Shown: piece by piece, positions 26,913-35,599 of the stretch
Layout: every line of letters starts with the position of its first letter
Numbering within the stretch: the stretch's first letter is position 1
Assembly (NCBI GenBank): GCA_022678445.1
Contig: JALBWU010000011.1
Span: 1 to 41,885, forward strand
Length of the DNA stretch: 41,885 nt
Direction of reading: 5' to 3'
Source: Candidatus Aramenus sp. CH1
Lineage (GTDB): Archaea > Thermoproteota > Thermoprotei_A > Sulfolobales > Sulfolobaceae
Notes under the pieces: model-generated
The model's input: only the letters and a program-made list of their open reading frames with translations
What the model was told of the DNA's origin: nothing
Database searches by the model: none
Translations under genes and position numbers: made by a program

Positions 26913-28159
26913 CTTATTTCACTTAGCGCCTTCTTAATTTTGTCCAAGGCCTCGTTGACTACTTCCTCCGTGTGGGCACTGGAAGTAAATACGGACTCGA
27001 ACTGGCTCGGAGGGAAGAAAACGCCCCTATCCAGCAAGGCCTTCTGGAACTCGATGTATTTTCCCTTATTCGCCTTTCTGGCGTCGTCGGCGTTCTCGAC
27101 GCTCTTGACTCCGAAGAATATTTGGAACATGCTCTTCACGGAGTTCACTACGTGGTCAAGCGGGGTCTTGTCGAGTTCCTCGCTTATTTCCTTTGCTGCC
27201 TTGTTGGCAATTTCATAGGCCTTTTCCTTTTCCAGCTCTTCTATCGTGGCTATCCCCGCAACCATTGAGATGGGGTTGGCATTGAAGGTACCCGCATTAA
27301 ACACCTTCCCAGAGGGTGTGAGGTTTTCCATGATTTCTCTTTTACCTCCAAAGGCCCCTATGGGAAATCCTCCGCCAATAATTTTGCCAAGGGTAGTTAG
27401 GTCTGGGTACACGGTATAGTAGTTCTGCGCCCCTCCAAGTCCTACCCTAAACCCGGTTATTACCTCGTCGAAAATGAGCAGGGTATTATACGTCCTAGTC
27501 AATTCCCTTAACCCTTCTAGGAAGCTCTGGTTTGCCGGGATTACTCCCATGTTTCCCATGATAGGCTCAACTATTACTGCTGCGACGTCCTCGTTTTTGA
27601 GGTGTTTTTCGACGCACTCGAGTTGGTTGTAGGGACACACTATTACTGTCTTGAGGACGTTCTTTGGGATCCCATCAGAATCGGGGACGCTGAATTCGGT
27701 TGCTGCGCTCCCAGCGCTAGCGAGAACGTAGTCGTGAGCCCCATGGTAGTTTCCGTCGAACTTGATTATTTTCTCCCTCTTGGTGAATCCTCTAGCTAGC
27801 CTAATGGCGTTCATAGTAGCTTCCGTTCCACTGTTGACGAAGCGTATTTTCTCGATAGTGTGCATGTGTGATGAGATCTTCCTAGCCAGTTCTATCTCTG
27901 CCCTTGAAGGGGTTCCATAGAGCCAGCCTTTCTCAATTTGTTCAATTACTTTTTCCTTCACTCTGATGGGGGAGTGACCCAATATGAGAGGTCCGTAACC
28001 TAGCACGAAGTCAATGAGCTTCCTGCCGTCCTCTGTGATTAGGAAGGCCCCCCTTCCCTCCTTAGTGTAGAAGGGAAAAGGCTTAACGGCTGCCCTTACG
28101 GGCGAGTTCACTCCTCCTGGAAATAGCTCTAAGGCATTCTTCCACAGTTCCGAGCTCAA
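26909..28159 (-). CDS. hemL: Glutamate-1-semialdehyde 2,1-aminomutase
   Basis: About 416 residues, fold-type I PLP enzyme. [11 protein letters not shown] at the N-terminus is a family hallmark. [18 protein letters not shown] binds the cofactor phosphate, [12 protein letters not shown] binds the PLP ring, and [17 protein letters not shown] holds the PLP lysine (K259 from this start). It makes 5-aminolevulinate from glutamate semialdehyde supplied by HemA. TTG at 28159 is chosen since it overlaps the hemB stop (TTGA), has AGGGG upstream and begins the usual LSSELW helix. An ATG eight codons upstream is the alternative. Confidence 0.96.
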   Translation of the reverse strand: MSSELWKNALELFPGGVNSPVRAAVKPFPFYTKEGRGAFLITEDGRKLIDFVLGYGPLILGHSPIRVKEKVIEQIEKGWLYGTPSRAEIELARKISSHMHTIEKIRFVNSGTEATMNAIRLARGFTKREKIIKFDGNYHGAHDYVLASAGSAATEFSVPDSDGIPKNVLKTVIVCPYNQLECVEKHLKNEDVAAVIVEPIMGNMGVIPANQSFLEGLRELTRTYNTLLIFDEVITGFRVGLGGAQNYYTVYPDLTTLGKIIGGGFPIGAFGGKREIMENLTPSGKVFNAGTFNANPISMVAGIATIEELEKEKAYEIANKAAKEISEELDKTPLDHVVNSVKSMFQIFFGVKSVENADDARKANKGKYIEFQKALLDRGVFFPPSQFESVFTSSAHTEEVVNEALDKIKKALSEIR

Positions 28160-29166
28160 AACGGCAACCCCTCTCTCAGCCATCTGGCTATATCGTTAGC
28201 GTAGTATGTCAAAATGAGGTCCGCGCCGGCCCTCCTAATTGCCGTCGTTACTTCCAGCACAGCTGTCCTCTCGTCGATCCAGCCATTTATTACTGCAGCC
28301 TTTATCATTGAGTATTCCCCGCTGACGTGATATGCAGCTAACGGGTACTCTGGGTAGTTCTCCTTGACTAGCCTTATTACGTCCAAGTAGGTGTGGGCAG
28401 GCTTCACCATTAGTATGTCTGCTCCCTCGTTGATGTCCAGCTCCACCTCCTTTAAGCCCTCGTAGGCGTTCCTAGGATCCATCTGGTACGTCTTCCTGTC
28501 TCCAAAGGCAGGTTTTGAATACGCAGCATCCCTAAAGGGCGAGTAAAAGGTGGAAGCGTACTTTACGCTATACGACATGATGAGGACGTTGGTGAACCCC
28601 GATTCGTCAAGTGTCTTCCTTATCGCCCCAACAACGCCGTCCATCATGCTTGAGGGCGCAATCACGTCGGCCCCAGCCTCAGCTTGTGACACAGCTATCC
28701 TAGCGTGGACTTTCAGACTTTCGTCGTTATCCACGTAGTATGAGTTGTTGTGCGCTTTTACCATACCGCAGTGTCCGTGCGTAGTGTACTCGTCTGTGCA
28801 TTCGTCTGTAATTACGATTACTCTGTCAGAGAACGTCTCCTTTATGAGCCTCACCGACCTTTGTATTACTCCGTTCTTGTCGTAGGCGGAGCTAGCTACG
28901 TCGTCCTTATACGCCGGAATTCCGAAAAGGATCACAGCTCTTATCCCGTTATCGTAACTGTCCTCCACGAACTTTATTAGCTTGTCATTAGGGGGATACC
29001 TAAATACTCCCGGCATGCTTTCAATTTTCTCGGGTTCCGATATGTTCTCCTTTACGAATATGGGTAGAATGAGGTTTTTCTCAGAAAGGGAGGTCTCGGC
29101 AACAAGGTCCCTAATTAGTTTGTTGCCCCTTAACCTCCTCGGTCTTAACGTCGGGAAGCTTACCAT
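28156..29166 (-). CDS. hemB: 5-aminolevulinate dehydratase (porphobilinogen synthase) with mixed metal site
   Basis: A 336-residue TIM-barrel enzyme that joins two aminolevulinates. The two Schiff-base lysines are K202 ([17 protein letters not shown]) and K255 ([12 protein letters not shown]). The metal loop reads [15 protein letters not shown]123, D125, C133. Zinc enzymes have three cysteines (C-x-C-x7-C) and magnesium-type ones have A-x-D-x7-D, so this is an intermediate C-x-D-x7-C site. The N-terminus [11 protein letters not shown] is canonical, which fixes the ATG although it lies 56 bases inside hemA. Confidence 0.97.
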   Translation of the reverse strand: MVSFPTLRPRRLRGNKLIRDLVAETSLSEKNLILPIFVKENISEPEKIESMPGVFRYPPNDKLIKFVEDSYDNGIRAVILFGIPAYKDDVASSAYDKNGVIQRSVRLIKETFSDRVIVITDECTDEYTTHGHCGMVKAHNNSYYVDNDESLKVHARIAVSQAEAGADVIAPSSMMDGVVGAIRKTLDESGFTNVLIMSYSVKYASTFYSPFRDAAYSKPAFGDRKTYQMDPRNAYEGLKEVELDINEGADILMVKPAHTYLDVIRLVKENYPEYPLAAYHVSGEYSMIKAAVINGWIDERTAVLEVTTAIRRAGADLILTYYANDIARWLREGLPF

Positions 29167-30349
29167 TATTAAATAGTTCGAGTATGAAGTTAATGTAGTT
29201 TATGTCGTTGTTCTCTAGAGCGAGCCTTATCTTCATTAACAACGGCGAGAATATCTTCTTTATCATGGAGTTAGTCATGGCGTTGAGGATTTCTTCCTTG
29301 TTATTGTCGTTTAACTTCTTGATGGCCCTTTGGACTTCCTCCTCCCTTATTTCCTCTATCTTGCCCATTAGCTCGGAAATGAGCTCGTTATACACCAGGT
29401 TCTCGTAGTCCTTTACGAACTCCTTTAGACTATTCTTGATTATTTCCTTGGCCACTTCAATATCCTTTTTCCTTTGCTCCAAGTACTTACTCGATAGCTG
29501 TTGAAGGTCTTCCAGAGTTATTACGTTGTTTCCCTTAAATACGGGGGGCGAAGAGAGGTCGAACAACAAGTTGTTACCGTTAACTTCTACAGACGAGGGG
29601 TAGTATATTGCAGAAAAGACCACGTCAAAGTTTCCAATTACCGAGAAGTCGAGTCCACCGTACGCGTATCCGTACTTTTCCGCAATTTCCTTAGCCCTCT
29701 CCACTGTACGATTTAATATCGTCACGTTCTTAGCCCCTTCCTTGTTTAGCATGAAGGTGAGCTTCCTTGCCATCTCACCCGCGCCTATTACGCATATTTT
29801 CCTCTCAGACAAGTCGCCTAGTTTAACCTTTGCTAGCTCTATGGCTAACGAGTAAACCCCAACCTTTCCTTTGGATATGTTAGTGGAAAGTCTGACTCTC
29901 CTTCCCACCTTAATTGCCCTATCCAAGAGCACCTCTACGTGTTTTCCAGCTATGTTGATCCTCCTCGCGTTCTGTAGAGCTAGCTTAATTTGACTCAGAA
30001 TCTCGTATTCCCCAATCGATAAGGAGTCTATCCCAGCGGAAACTTCGAAAAGATGAGCAACTGCGTCTATTCCCTTTAAGACAACAGCATCGTCGCTAAT
30101 TTTCCTCGTGTGCACGTGGTCAAGGTATCCCAACAACTTCTTTACCTCATCGGGGTGCTTCGTGTACAAGTACAGCTCTATCCTATTGCAAGTCTGAAGA
30201 AGCGCCATTTCTCCGTTGAAGTGTCTGGAAAGATCCTTGATTTCCTCCTCCTTAAGGTAGTGGTCTGCAAGCTTCTGGATTCCAATCGTCTTGTAGGTGT
30301 AAATTATGGCGTAATACCTCTCGTTTATTTCATTTTCCAGTATGTTCAT
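29111..30349 (-). CDS. hemA: Glutamyl-tRNA reductase
   Basis: A 412-residue enzyme reducing glutamyl-tRNA to glutamate semialdehyde, the first step of C5 tetrapyrrole synthesis. Catalytic C54 is in LLQTCNRIELY, and FEVSAGIDSLSIGEYEILSQIK is the substrate-binding block. KICVIGAGEMARKL is the NADPH fold, followed by NRTVERAKEIAEKYG. The C-terminal dimerisation helices are present. The gene overlaps sirC-like dehydrogenase upstream by 20 bases and hemB downstream by 56 bases, the longest overlap in this operon. Confidence 0.97.
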   Translation of the reverse strand: MNILENEINERYYAIIYTYKTIGIQKLADHYLKEEEIKDLSRHFNGEMALLQTCNRIELYLYTKHPDEVKKLLGYLDHVHTRKISDDAVVLKGIDAVAHLFEVSAGIDSLSIGEYEILSQIKLALQNARRINIAGKHVEVLLDRAIKVGRRVRLSTNISKGKVGVYSLAIELAKVKLGDLSERKICVIGAGEMARKLTFMLNKEGAKNVTILNRTVERAKEIAEKYGYAYGGLDFSVIGNFDVVFSAIYYPSSVEVNGNNLLFDLSSPPVFKGNNVITLEDLQQLSSKYLEQRKKDIEVAKEIIKNSLKEFVKDYENLVYNELISELMGKIEEIREEEVQRAIKKLNDNNKEEILNAMTNSMIKKIFSPLLMKIRLALENNDINYINFILELFNNGKLPDVKTEEVKGQQTN

Positions 30350-30983
30350 TTACTATCTCCTCCGCCCTACTTCTCGCGTTTAATATATCTTTATTTTTTA
30401 TGAAATTTTCGAATTTTTCGTCATTAAATATTTCGTGATATAAAGTATATCTTACTGCTGGGTCATTTATTTTTTTCTTTAGCTCCCGTTTGATCTCGTA
30501 CATCAGTTCTACGTACGTCTTAATTGTGGGATCGTTCAAGACGTTCTCCATAATTTTCTCCATTACGTACTTGGAAACGGTACTTGACTTCCCGTACGTG
30601 GTTACGGCTATTCCAATGTCCTCGTCTTCGTAGAATATCGGCATAATGAAGGAGGAGATCTCAGGGTCGTTGGGGTCGTTACACAGTTTACCTAGCTTCT
30701 TGGCCATGAGACAAATACTCCTGTTCAGCTGCGGATCACCAGTAGCAAGGAAAATTATGTCGAACTGCCTTAGGAAGTCCTCCTTGATGTCCCTGGCATT
30801 CCCCTTTATTAACTTTAGGTTTGACTCCTTGAGTTCCTTCGAGAACTCAAGGCTAAATACGGTGACGTTAGGGGTGTAAGCAGAAAGCTTCAAAGCCCTC
30901 TTTGTCCCCACGAATCCCCCGCCAATGACAAGGACTTTGAGATCGTTGAGATTTAGAAACACTGGGAAGTAGTGTAAAGACAC
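30330..30983 (-). CDS. Precorrin-2 dehydrogenase (siroheme synthase N-terminal/Met8p type)
   Basis: A 217-residue protein with KVLVIGGGFVGTKRALKL (NAD-binding), ITFLATGDPQLN-like segment FLATGDPQLNR, and KLCNDPNDPEISSFIMPIFYEDEDI with VTTYGKSSTVSKYV, all typical of the CysG N-terminal/Met8p family. It oxidises precorrin-2 to sirohydrochlorin, which is the branch to siroheme and, in many archaea, to heme. It heads the tetrapyrrole operon. The GTG start is the first usable codon; a 57-base gap to the FEN-1 gene holds the promoter. Confidence 0.92.
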   Translation of the reverse strand: MSLHYFPVFLNLNDLKVLVIGGGFVGTKRALKLSAYTPNVTVFSLEFSKELKESNLKLIKGNARDIKEDFLRQFDIIFLATGDPQLNRSICLMAKKLGKLCNDPNDPEISSFIMPIFYEDEDIGIAVTTYGKSSTVSKYVMEKIMENVLNDPTIKTYVELMYEIKRELKKKINDPAVRYTLYHEIFNDEKFENFIKNKDILNARSRAEEIVNEHTGK

Positions 30984-31040
30984 AAGATATTAGTAATTGC
31001 GGATAACATATAAACCTAATTATAATCACATTTTAACGGT

Positions 31041-32096
31041 TTAGAACCACTGGTCCAACCCCGTTTGTCTAGAAAAGCCCTTAGCCTCCTTCATAGCCTT
31101 CTTGAGCCTGTCCAACCCGTTCCTTACCCTCTCCTCGTTAAAGTTGTGCTCGTTTACGAGAATTGCTATTACCTCTTCGTCGTTAGGTGACCCTATTTCC
31201 AACGGTTCTGAAGGAGTTGTAACTTCTGGCTTCATGAAGAGTTCCCTTATCTTTTCTACGTCGAAGGTGATCTCCTTTTTTGGTATCTCCCCAGCCTCTA
31301 CGGCCTTCTCTATCTTTCCGTACTTCTTTATGAGCTTGTAGGCGGTCTTAGGGCCTACCCCCTTTATTCCCTCGGGGTCGTAGTCTGTGCCTATTAGGAT
31401 AGCTATATCGATTAACTGCTCCCTCGTTATCCCAAGTTTCTTCAGAACTTGGTCTAAATCAATCCTCTCGGGCCTTACCTCAACGTAGACGTCTTTGTTT
31501 GGTAGCTTTCTTTTTCCCGTAACAGTCAAGTTCCTAATCAAGGTCTTTGCGCCAAAGAGAAGGGAATCGTAGTCTTGACTGGCTGAGGCGTAAGTCAATC
31601 CTTGAGCGTTTAGGTAGGCTGACTCGGCCTCACCTTCCGACGGGGCTTGAACAATGGGAATTCCCATAGCTTTAAGTAGTTTTTTACCCTCATCTGCCAT
31701 CTGATTAGTTAGCCTAGTGGACATCTGCGAGTACTTCCTCATCTCCGTTACCTTTCCTTCCTCCTTTGCCTTCTCCAGTTTCCTCTCTGCCTCCTCCTTA
31801 ATTTGTCTCCTCCTCTCCAGTTCCTCTGCCTTTAACTCTGGGGGTTTCCCGTCGAATACGTAAATAGGTATGATTCCTTCCTCAACAAGGTTTATAGTCC
31901 TGTAAAAGACACCGCTTAGGTGACTCGTAATCCTTCCCTGGGAGTCCATTAGTGGTGTCCCGTCAGGTTGTCTTATAGCGGTCAAGAACTGGTAGAGGGC
32001 GTTGTATGCGTCAACGCTGACCTTCTTTCCCCTAAGTTCTGACAGCGAGATCTCCTTTTTTACGTCCTCTATTAGATCGGAGAGATCTACGCCTAT
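31041..32096 (-). CDS. fen: Flap endonuclease 1, probably starting at AUA
   Basis: The complete family N-terminus is encoded: GVDLSDLIEDVKKEI, then SVDAYNALYQFL with catalytic D29. It is preceded by ATA, exactly where other FEN-1 proteins have Met. In-frame TGA stands three codons further up and no ATG, GTG or TTG occurs before a TTG at 31985, which would delete 37 residues including catalytic D29. GGTGA ends six bases before ATA, and ATA overlaps the upstream stop (ATAG). Later motifs are complete: VFDGKPP, APSEGEAESAYL, SQDYDSLLFG and GTDYDPEGIKGVGPKTAY. A PCNA-binding box TGLDQWF ends the protein. About 351 residues. FEN-1 removes 5' flaps in replication and repair. Confidence 0.92.
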   Translation of the reverse strand: MGVDLSDLIEDVKKEISLSELRGKKVSVDAYNALYQFLTAIRQPDGTPLMDSQGRITSHLSGVFYRTINLVEEGIIPIYVFDGKPPELKAEELERRRQIKEEAERKLEKAKEEGKVTEMRKYSQMSTRLTNQMADEGKKLLKAMGIPIVQAPSEGEAESAYLNAQGLTYASASQDYDSLLFGAKTLIRNLTVTGKRKLPNKDVYVEVRPERIDLDQVLKKLGITREQLIDIAILIGTDYDPEGIKGVGPKTAYKLIKKYGKIEKAVEAGEIPKKEITFDVEKIRELFMKPEVTTPSEPLEIGSPNDEEVIAILVNEHNFNEERVRNGLDRLKKAMKEAKGFSRQTGLDQWF

Positions 32097-32323
32097 TCCT
32101 TTTCACCTATATAAGTTATCATTCTGGTGTTCTCCCTAATTAACGATACTGATATGTACCCCCTTATCTCTAAGGCCATTAATGCCTTTAAGAAGTCGGA
32201 AAACGAAAAATCGTAATTTACTTCCCTCTTGATCTCGGAGAACAGATCTTCGTCCTTTATAGGTCCCTCAAGTTTCCTGACTCGCTCTAGGACTATGTAG
32301 TTAAGGGGGAGCTGTCTCCACAT
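32093..32323 (-). CDS. Small winged-helix-like protein between cdc48 and fen
   Basis: About 76 residues, charged, with no cysteines. The pattern YIVLERVRKLEG, DEDLFSEIKREV, FSFSDFLKALMALEIRGYISVSLI and a last strand MITYIGEKE looks like a small winged helix. I do not know the family. ATG seven bases after the cdc48 stop is chosen; a TTG five codons upstream overlaps cdc48. The stop TAG overlaps the AUA start proposed for FEN-1, so it is in one operon with both neighbours. A role linked to replication or proteostasis is not shown by the sequence. Confidence 0.75.
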   Translation of the reverse strand: MWRQLPLNYIVLERVRKLEGPIKDEDLFSEIKREVNYDFSFSDFLKALMALEIRGYISVSLIRENTRMITYIGEKE

Positions 32324-32330
32324 TGTACGC

Positions 32331-34634
32331 TCACGCAAAGGTGCTAGGCTTTATGGCCTGCTTTGGTAATTGCTGCCTTGCCTTCTCCACCCAGCTCTGA
32401 TAGAACCTTATCATGTCAGGCGTCACAGATGGCTTCACCTTCCTCATTGCCTCCTCTAAGTGTCTCATCTCTATCTTTATGCTAGATCCGCTCATGCACT
32501 CTTTCATCTTAAGATCTCTGCAGTCCCTGTCATCACTTGGGCAGAGCTCGCTTACTTTGGTTATGCACCCTCTCATCCCTTCTCTAACCGCAATCATAGC
32601 AGCTTCCCTTACTATGGCAGCAAGGTCTGCACCAGTGTAACCCTCAGTCTTCTCAGATATCTCCTCTAGGTTAACGTCGTCATTTAGAGCCACCTTTCTT
32701 GTGTGTACCCTTAATATTTCGTACCTAGCCTGCTTGTCTGGGGGTGGGACGTAAATTAGTTTTTCGAACCTTCCTGGCCTCAATAGGGCGGGGTCTAGGA
32801 TGTCCGGCCTGTTGGTGGCTGCTATTATGATGACGTTGTCCAACTTCTCTATCCCGTCCATTTCAGCCAACATTTGGTTTACTAATCTCTCAGTGACTCC
32901 AGTGTCACTGGATATACCCCTCATCGGAGCTATTGCGTCTATTTCGTCGAAGAAGATCACAGCTGGCGCGTACATCCTCGCCTTCCTGAATATCTCCCTT
33001 ATTGCCTTCTCGCTCTCCCCAACCCACTTGGAGAGCACCTCTGGTCCCTTCACCGCTATGAAGTTGGCGCCGCTCTCAGTTGCCACAGCCTTAGCCAGCA
33101 TAGTCTTACCGGTGCCAGGCGGGCCGAAGAGGAGTATGCCCTTGGGCGGTTCAATGCCAGCAGTCTCGTAGTACTCCTGGAACTTTAGCGGGTATTCTGC
33201 CACTTCCCTCAGCTCTTCCTTGATATCGTCCAAACCTCCTATGTCGTTCCATCTTACCTCGGGAACTTCTATGTAGATCTCTCTGAAGCCGCTGGGGACT
33301 ATCTCCTTATGGGCCTTCAGGAAGTCCTCCATTTTCACTTCCATTTGCTCTAGGATCTCTGGCGGTATCTTGTCCTGGCTAATGTCTATCATTGGCAGGT
33401 ACCTCCTTAGGGCTATCATAGCGGCTTCTCTAACAAGGGCAGAAAGGTCGGCACCAGTGTAGCCGTGGGTTATGTCAGCTATCCTCTCCAAGTCCACGTC
33501 CTTGGCCAGGGGCATGTTCCTGGTGTGTATCTGCAGTATCTCAAGCCTACCCTGCTTATCTGGAAGTGGGATCTCTATTTCCCTGTCAAACCTGCCCGGC
33601 CTCCTCAGTGCTGGATCTACTGCATTTGGCCTATTGGTTGCAGCAATAACAATTACATTACCTCTGTTTTCCAGGCCGTCCATTAACGTCAGTAGCTGTG
33701 CCACCACCCTCCTCTCTACTTCTCCTATTACTTCGTCTCTCTTGGGGGCTATGGCATCTATCTCGTCTATGAATATTATCGCGGGTGCGTGCTTCTTCGC
33801 ATCGTCGAATATCTCCCTTAGCCTCTGCTCGCTCTCGCCGTAGAACTTACTCATTATCTCTGGGCCGTTTATGGAAGTGAAATACGCTTCAGTCTCGTTG
33901 GCAACTGCCTTAGCAAGTAGTGTCTTGCCCACGCCAGGAGGGCCGTATAGTAATATCCCCTTAGGTGGTTCTATTCCAAGCCTCTTGAAGAGCTCTGGAT
34001 GCCTCAAGGGAAGCTCCACGAGTTCCCTGATCTTCTGTATTACGTTCTTCATTCCGCCTATGTCTTCATAAGTTACCCTTGGGTACCTGCTCTGCTCTAT
34101 GGGTTTGTCGCTTATAGTTATGCTAGTCTCGTCTGTGATCATTACCACTCCAGGGGGCCTAACTTGGACTACAGTGAAGGGTATAGCTTGACCGAGCACT
34201 GGGATTAGTACTGTGTCTCCTTCCACAAATGGGAACTCCTTCAGTTTTTTCTTCACGTAGGCCACGAACCCTGGATCCACGGTGATGGAGAAGTTGGAGG
34301 GGGCGAGCTTGATGGACGTGGCCGTCTTAACGTTGGCTTTCCTTACTATGACCTTATCACCTATGGACACGCCAGCGTTCTTCCTGGTTATCCCGTCCAT
34401 CCTTATGATGTCCTTTTCTCCTGTCATGTCCTCTGGTGCTAACGGCCACGCTATGGCTGCAGTTTTCCTCTGTCCTTCTATCTCCACTACGTCGCCTGGG
34501 CTAACGTCAATAGACGCCATTATGTCAGTGTCAATTCTGACTCTCCCTCTACCTACGTCCTTTTGCCTAGCCTCGAGGACCTTAAGCACTACTTCGCGTC
34601 TTTGATTAGGTTGTGACTGAAAACTAGCACTCAA
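32331..34634 (-). CDS. cdc48: Cdc48/p97/VAT-type AAA ATPase
   Basis: A 767-residue AAA protein: an N-domain of double-psi barrel type (about 1-190), then D1 with Walker [11 protein letters not shown] and Walker [11 protein letters not shown], then D2 with [10 protein letters not shown] and [10 protein letters not shown]. Both second-region-of-homology arginine motifs ([20 protein letters not shown]) are present. Hexameric rings unfold proteins and can feed the proteasome. A short insert in D2's C-terminal part has three cysteines ([17 protein letters not shown]), seen in crenarchaeal homologues as far as I recall. The C-terminus KPSTFA lacks a clear HbYX proteasome-docking motif. The start is TTG with a GGAGAT site upstream. 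Confidence 0.97.
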   Translation of the reverse strand: MSASFQSQPNQRREVVLKVLEARQKDVGRGRVRIDTDIMASIDVSPGDVVEIEGQRKTAAIAWPLAPEDMTGEKDIIRMDGITRKNAGVSIGDKVIVRKANVKTATSIKLAPSNFSITVDPGFVAYVKKKLKEFPFVEGDTVLIPVLGQAIPFTVVQVRPPGVVMITDETSITISDKPIEQSRYPRVTYEDIGGMKNVIQKIRELVELPLRHPELFKRLGIEPPKGILLYGPPGVGKTLLAKAVANETEAYFTSINGPEIMSKFYGESEQRLREIFDDAKKHAPAIIFIDEIDAIAPKRDEVIGEVERRVVAQLLTLMDGLENRGNVIVIAATNRPNAVDPALRRPGRFDREIEIPLPDKQGRLEILQIHTRNMPLAKDVDLERIADITHGYTGADLSALVREAAMIALRRYLPMIDISQDKIPPEILEQMEVKMEDFLKAHKEIVPSGFREIYIEVPEVRWNDIGGLDDIKEELREVAEYPLKFQEYYETAGIEPPKGILLFGPPGTGKTMLAKAVATESGANFIAVKGPEVLSKWVGESEKAIREIFRKARMYAPAVIFFDEIDAIAPMRGISSDTGVTERLVNQMLAEMDGIEKLDNVIIIAATNRPDILDPALLRPGRFEKLIYVPPPDKQARYEILRVHTRKVALNDDVNLEEISEKTEGYTGADLAAIVREAAMIAVREGMRGCITKVSELCPSDDRDCRDLKMKECMSGSSIKIEMRHLEEAMRKVKPSVTPDMIRFYQSWVEKARQQLPKQAIKPSTFA

Positions 34635-34704
34635 CTCTTATCTCCACTAAAACATATTAAAATAGGGATATAAAGAGATTAACTTTACCTCGCGTAACCT
34701 CGAT

Positions 34705-34980
34705 TTAAAAACCCAACCTCGTCATTCCAACGACTTCAGCGTGGCTAACTCCTTCAACTTGGGACGCTATGCTCTCCAGCTCGTCAGTCCCTCCCTCGCT
34801 CTGTTCTGACATCTGTATGTACAAGATCAAAGCGTTTATACCGAACGCGATTGGCTCGGTCTCTTTCCTAATCAACTTATAGCCTTGTGGTAGTTTCTTC
34901 GTTACTTCCTCAGATACCTTGTTTAGGTCCACTTCGTCCCCTTCAGGGTACACCTTTAACACAACCAGCATGTCTGCCAT
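34705..34980 (-). CDS. ef1b: Elongation factor 1-beta (aEF-1beta)
   Basis: A 91-residue ferredoxin-like protein beginning MADMLVVLKVYPEGDEVDL and ending GVSHAEVVGMTRLGF, both characteristic of the archaeal nucleotide-exchange factor for EF-1alpha. IAFGINALILYI is the central strand. The frame is open for another 59 codons upstream, but that part overlaps the zinc-ribbon gene in another frame and has no family match, so the ATG ten bases after that gene's stop is the start. GGTG lies in the spacer region as a possible binding site. Confidence 0.95.
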   Translation of the reverse strand: MADMLVVLKVYPEGDEVDLNKVSEEVTKKLPQGYKLIRKETEPIAFGINALILYIQMSEQSEGGTDELESIASQVEGVSHAEVVGMTRLGF

Positions 34981-34990
34981 GTTTTCCACC

Positions 34991-35188
34991 TCAAGGACCG
35001 GTAAACCCACACTTCGGGCAAGTGTACTCCACGCCTTGCAACCTACAGTACTTGTCCCTCTGTATAAGGACTTCTCCGCAGTTGGGGCAATAGAACTCGA
35101 CGCCCTTTTCCCTTGGATGAATGAGCCTACCGCAGCTGGAACACACGGGAGGCACAATCTCCTCTTTTAGGCTAAGCTTCACTGACAT
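34991..35188 (-). CDS. Archaeal zinc-ribbon RNA-binding-type protein
   Basis: A 65-residue protein with four CxxC-like knuckles: [19 protein letters not shown] and [11 protein letters not shown]. This small rubredoxin-like double zinc ribbon is conserved in archaea and nearly always precedes the aEF-1beta gene; it is listed as a predicted RNA-binding protein. The ATG at MSVKLSL is preferred over a GTG eight codons upstream because homologues start near the first knuckle. It forms an operon with aEF-1beta and diverges from pth2. Confidence 0.9.
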   Translation of the reverse strand: MSVKLSLKEEIVPPVCSSCGRLIHPREKGVEFYCPNCGEVLIQRDKYCRLQGVEYTCPKCGFTGP

Positions 35189-35221
35189 TTCGCAATCCCT
35201 TTTATTAACCACTCTAATTAG

Positions 35222-35230
35222 TTTATAAAT
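35222..35230 (+). promoter_or_regulatory. TATA box of pth2
   Basis: TTTATAAAT lies just before pth2, about 20-30 bases before its possible starts, implying a leaderless or very short-leader message. Confidence 0.45.
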
Positions 35231-35239
35231 GTATCAGAT

Positions 35240-35599
35240 TTGAAGATGGTCGTAATGGTCAGGAGCGACTTAAAGCTGGGCAAAGGTAAGATAGCTGCCC
35301 AAGTAGCTCACGCCGCAGTGACCCTAGTCTTGGAGATAATTGAGGGAAAGAACGAGAAGTGGAAGGAATGGCTCTTTAGGTGGATAGAGGAAGGGCAACC
35401 AAAGATAGTAGTCAAAGTGGACTCATTTGCTCAGCTTAACGAAAGGTTACAGAGGGCTAGAGCAAAGGGGTTACCCACAACGATCATTATGGACGCTGGG
35501 AAAACTCAAGTAGAGCCAGGAACCATTACGTGCGGAGGGATAGGTCCTGCAGAGGACTCGCTAGTCGACGAGATCACCGGTGACCTGAAATTACTTTAG
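35240..35599 (+). CDS. pth2: Peptidyl-tRNA hydrolase 2
   Basis: A 119-residue Pth2 enzyme that frees tRNA from peptidyl-tRNA. Motifs: MVVMVRSDLKLGKGKIAAQVAHAA at the start, IVVKVDSFAQLNE, TTIIMDAGKTQVEPGT and CGGIGPAEDSLVDEITGDLKLL. All are canonical. TTG at 35240 and ATG at 35246 are both possible; TTG keeps the usual Lys before the first strand. Its last codons carry the GGTGA that serves as a ribosome binding site for the overlapping truD. Confidence 0.95.
   Translation: MKMVVMVRSDLKLGKGKIAAQVAHAAVTLVLEIIEGKNEKWKEWLFRWIEEGQPKIVVKVDSFAQLNERLQRARAKGLPTTIIMDAGKTQVEPGTITCGGIGPAEDSLVDEITGDLKLL

Noticed and set aside
31041-31985. FEN-1 starting at TTG 31985
   Set aside because: It would remove the first 37 conserved residues, including a catalytic Asp, although these are encoded in frame directly upstream.
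34981-35157. 59-codon upstream extension of aEF-1beta
   Set aside because: It overlaps the zinc-ribbon gene in another frame, is not similar to EF-1beta, and the ATG at 34980 gives the exact family length.
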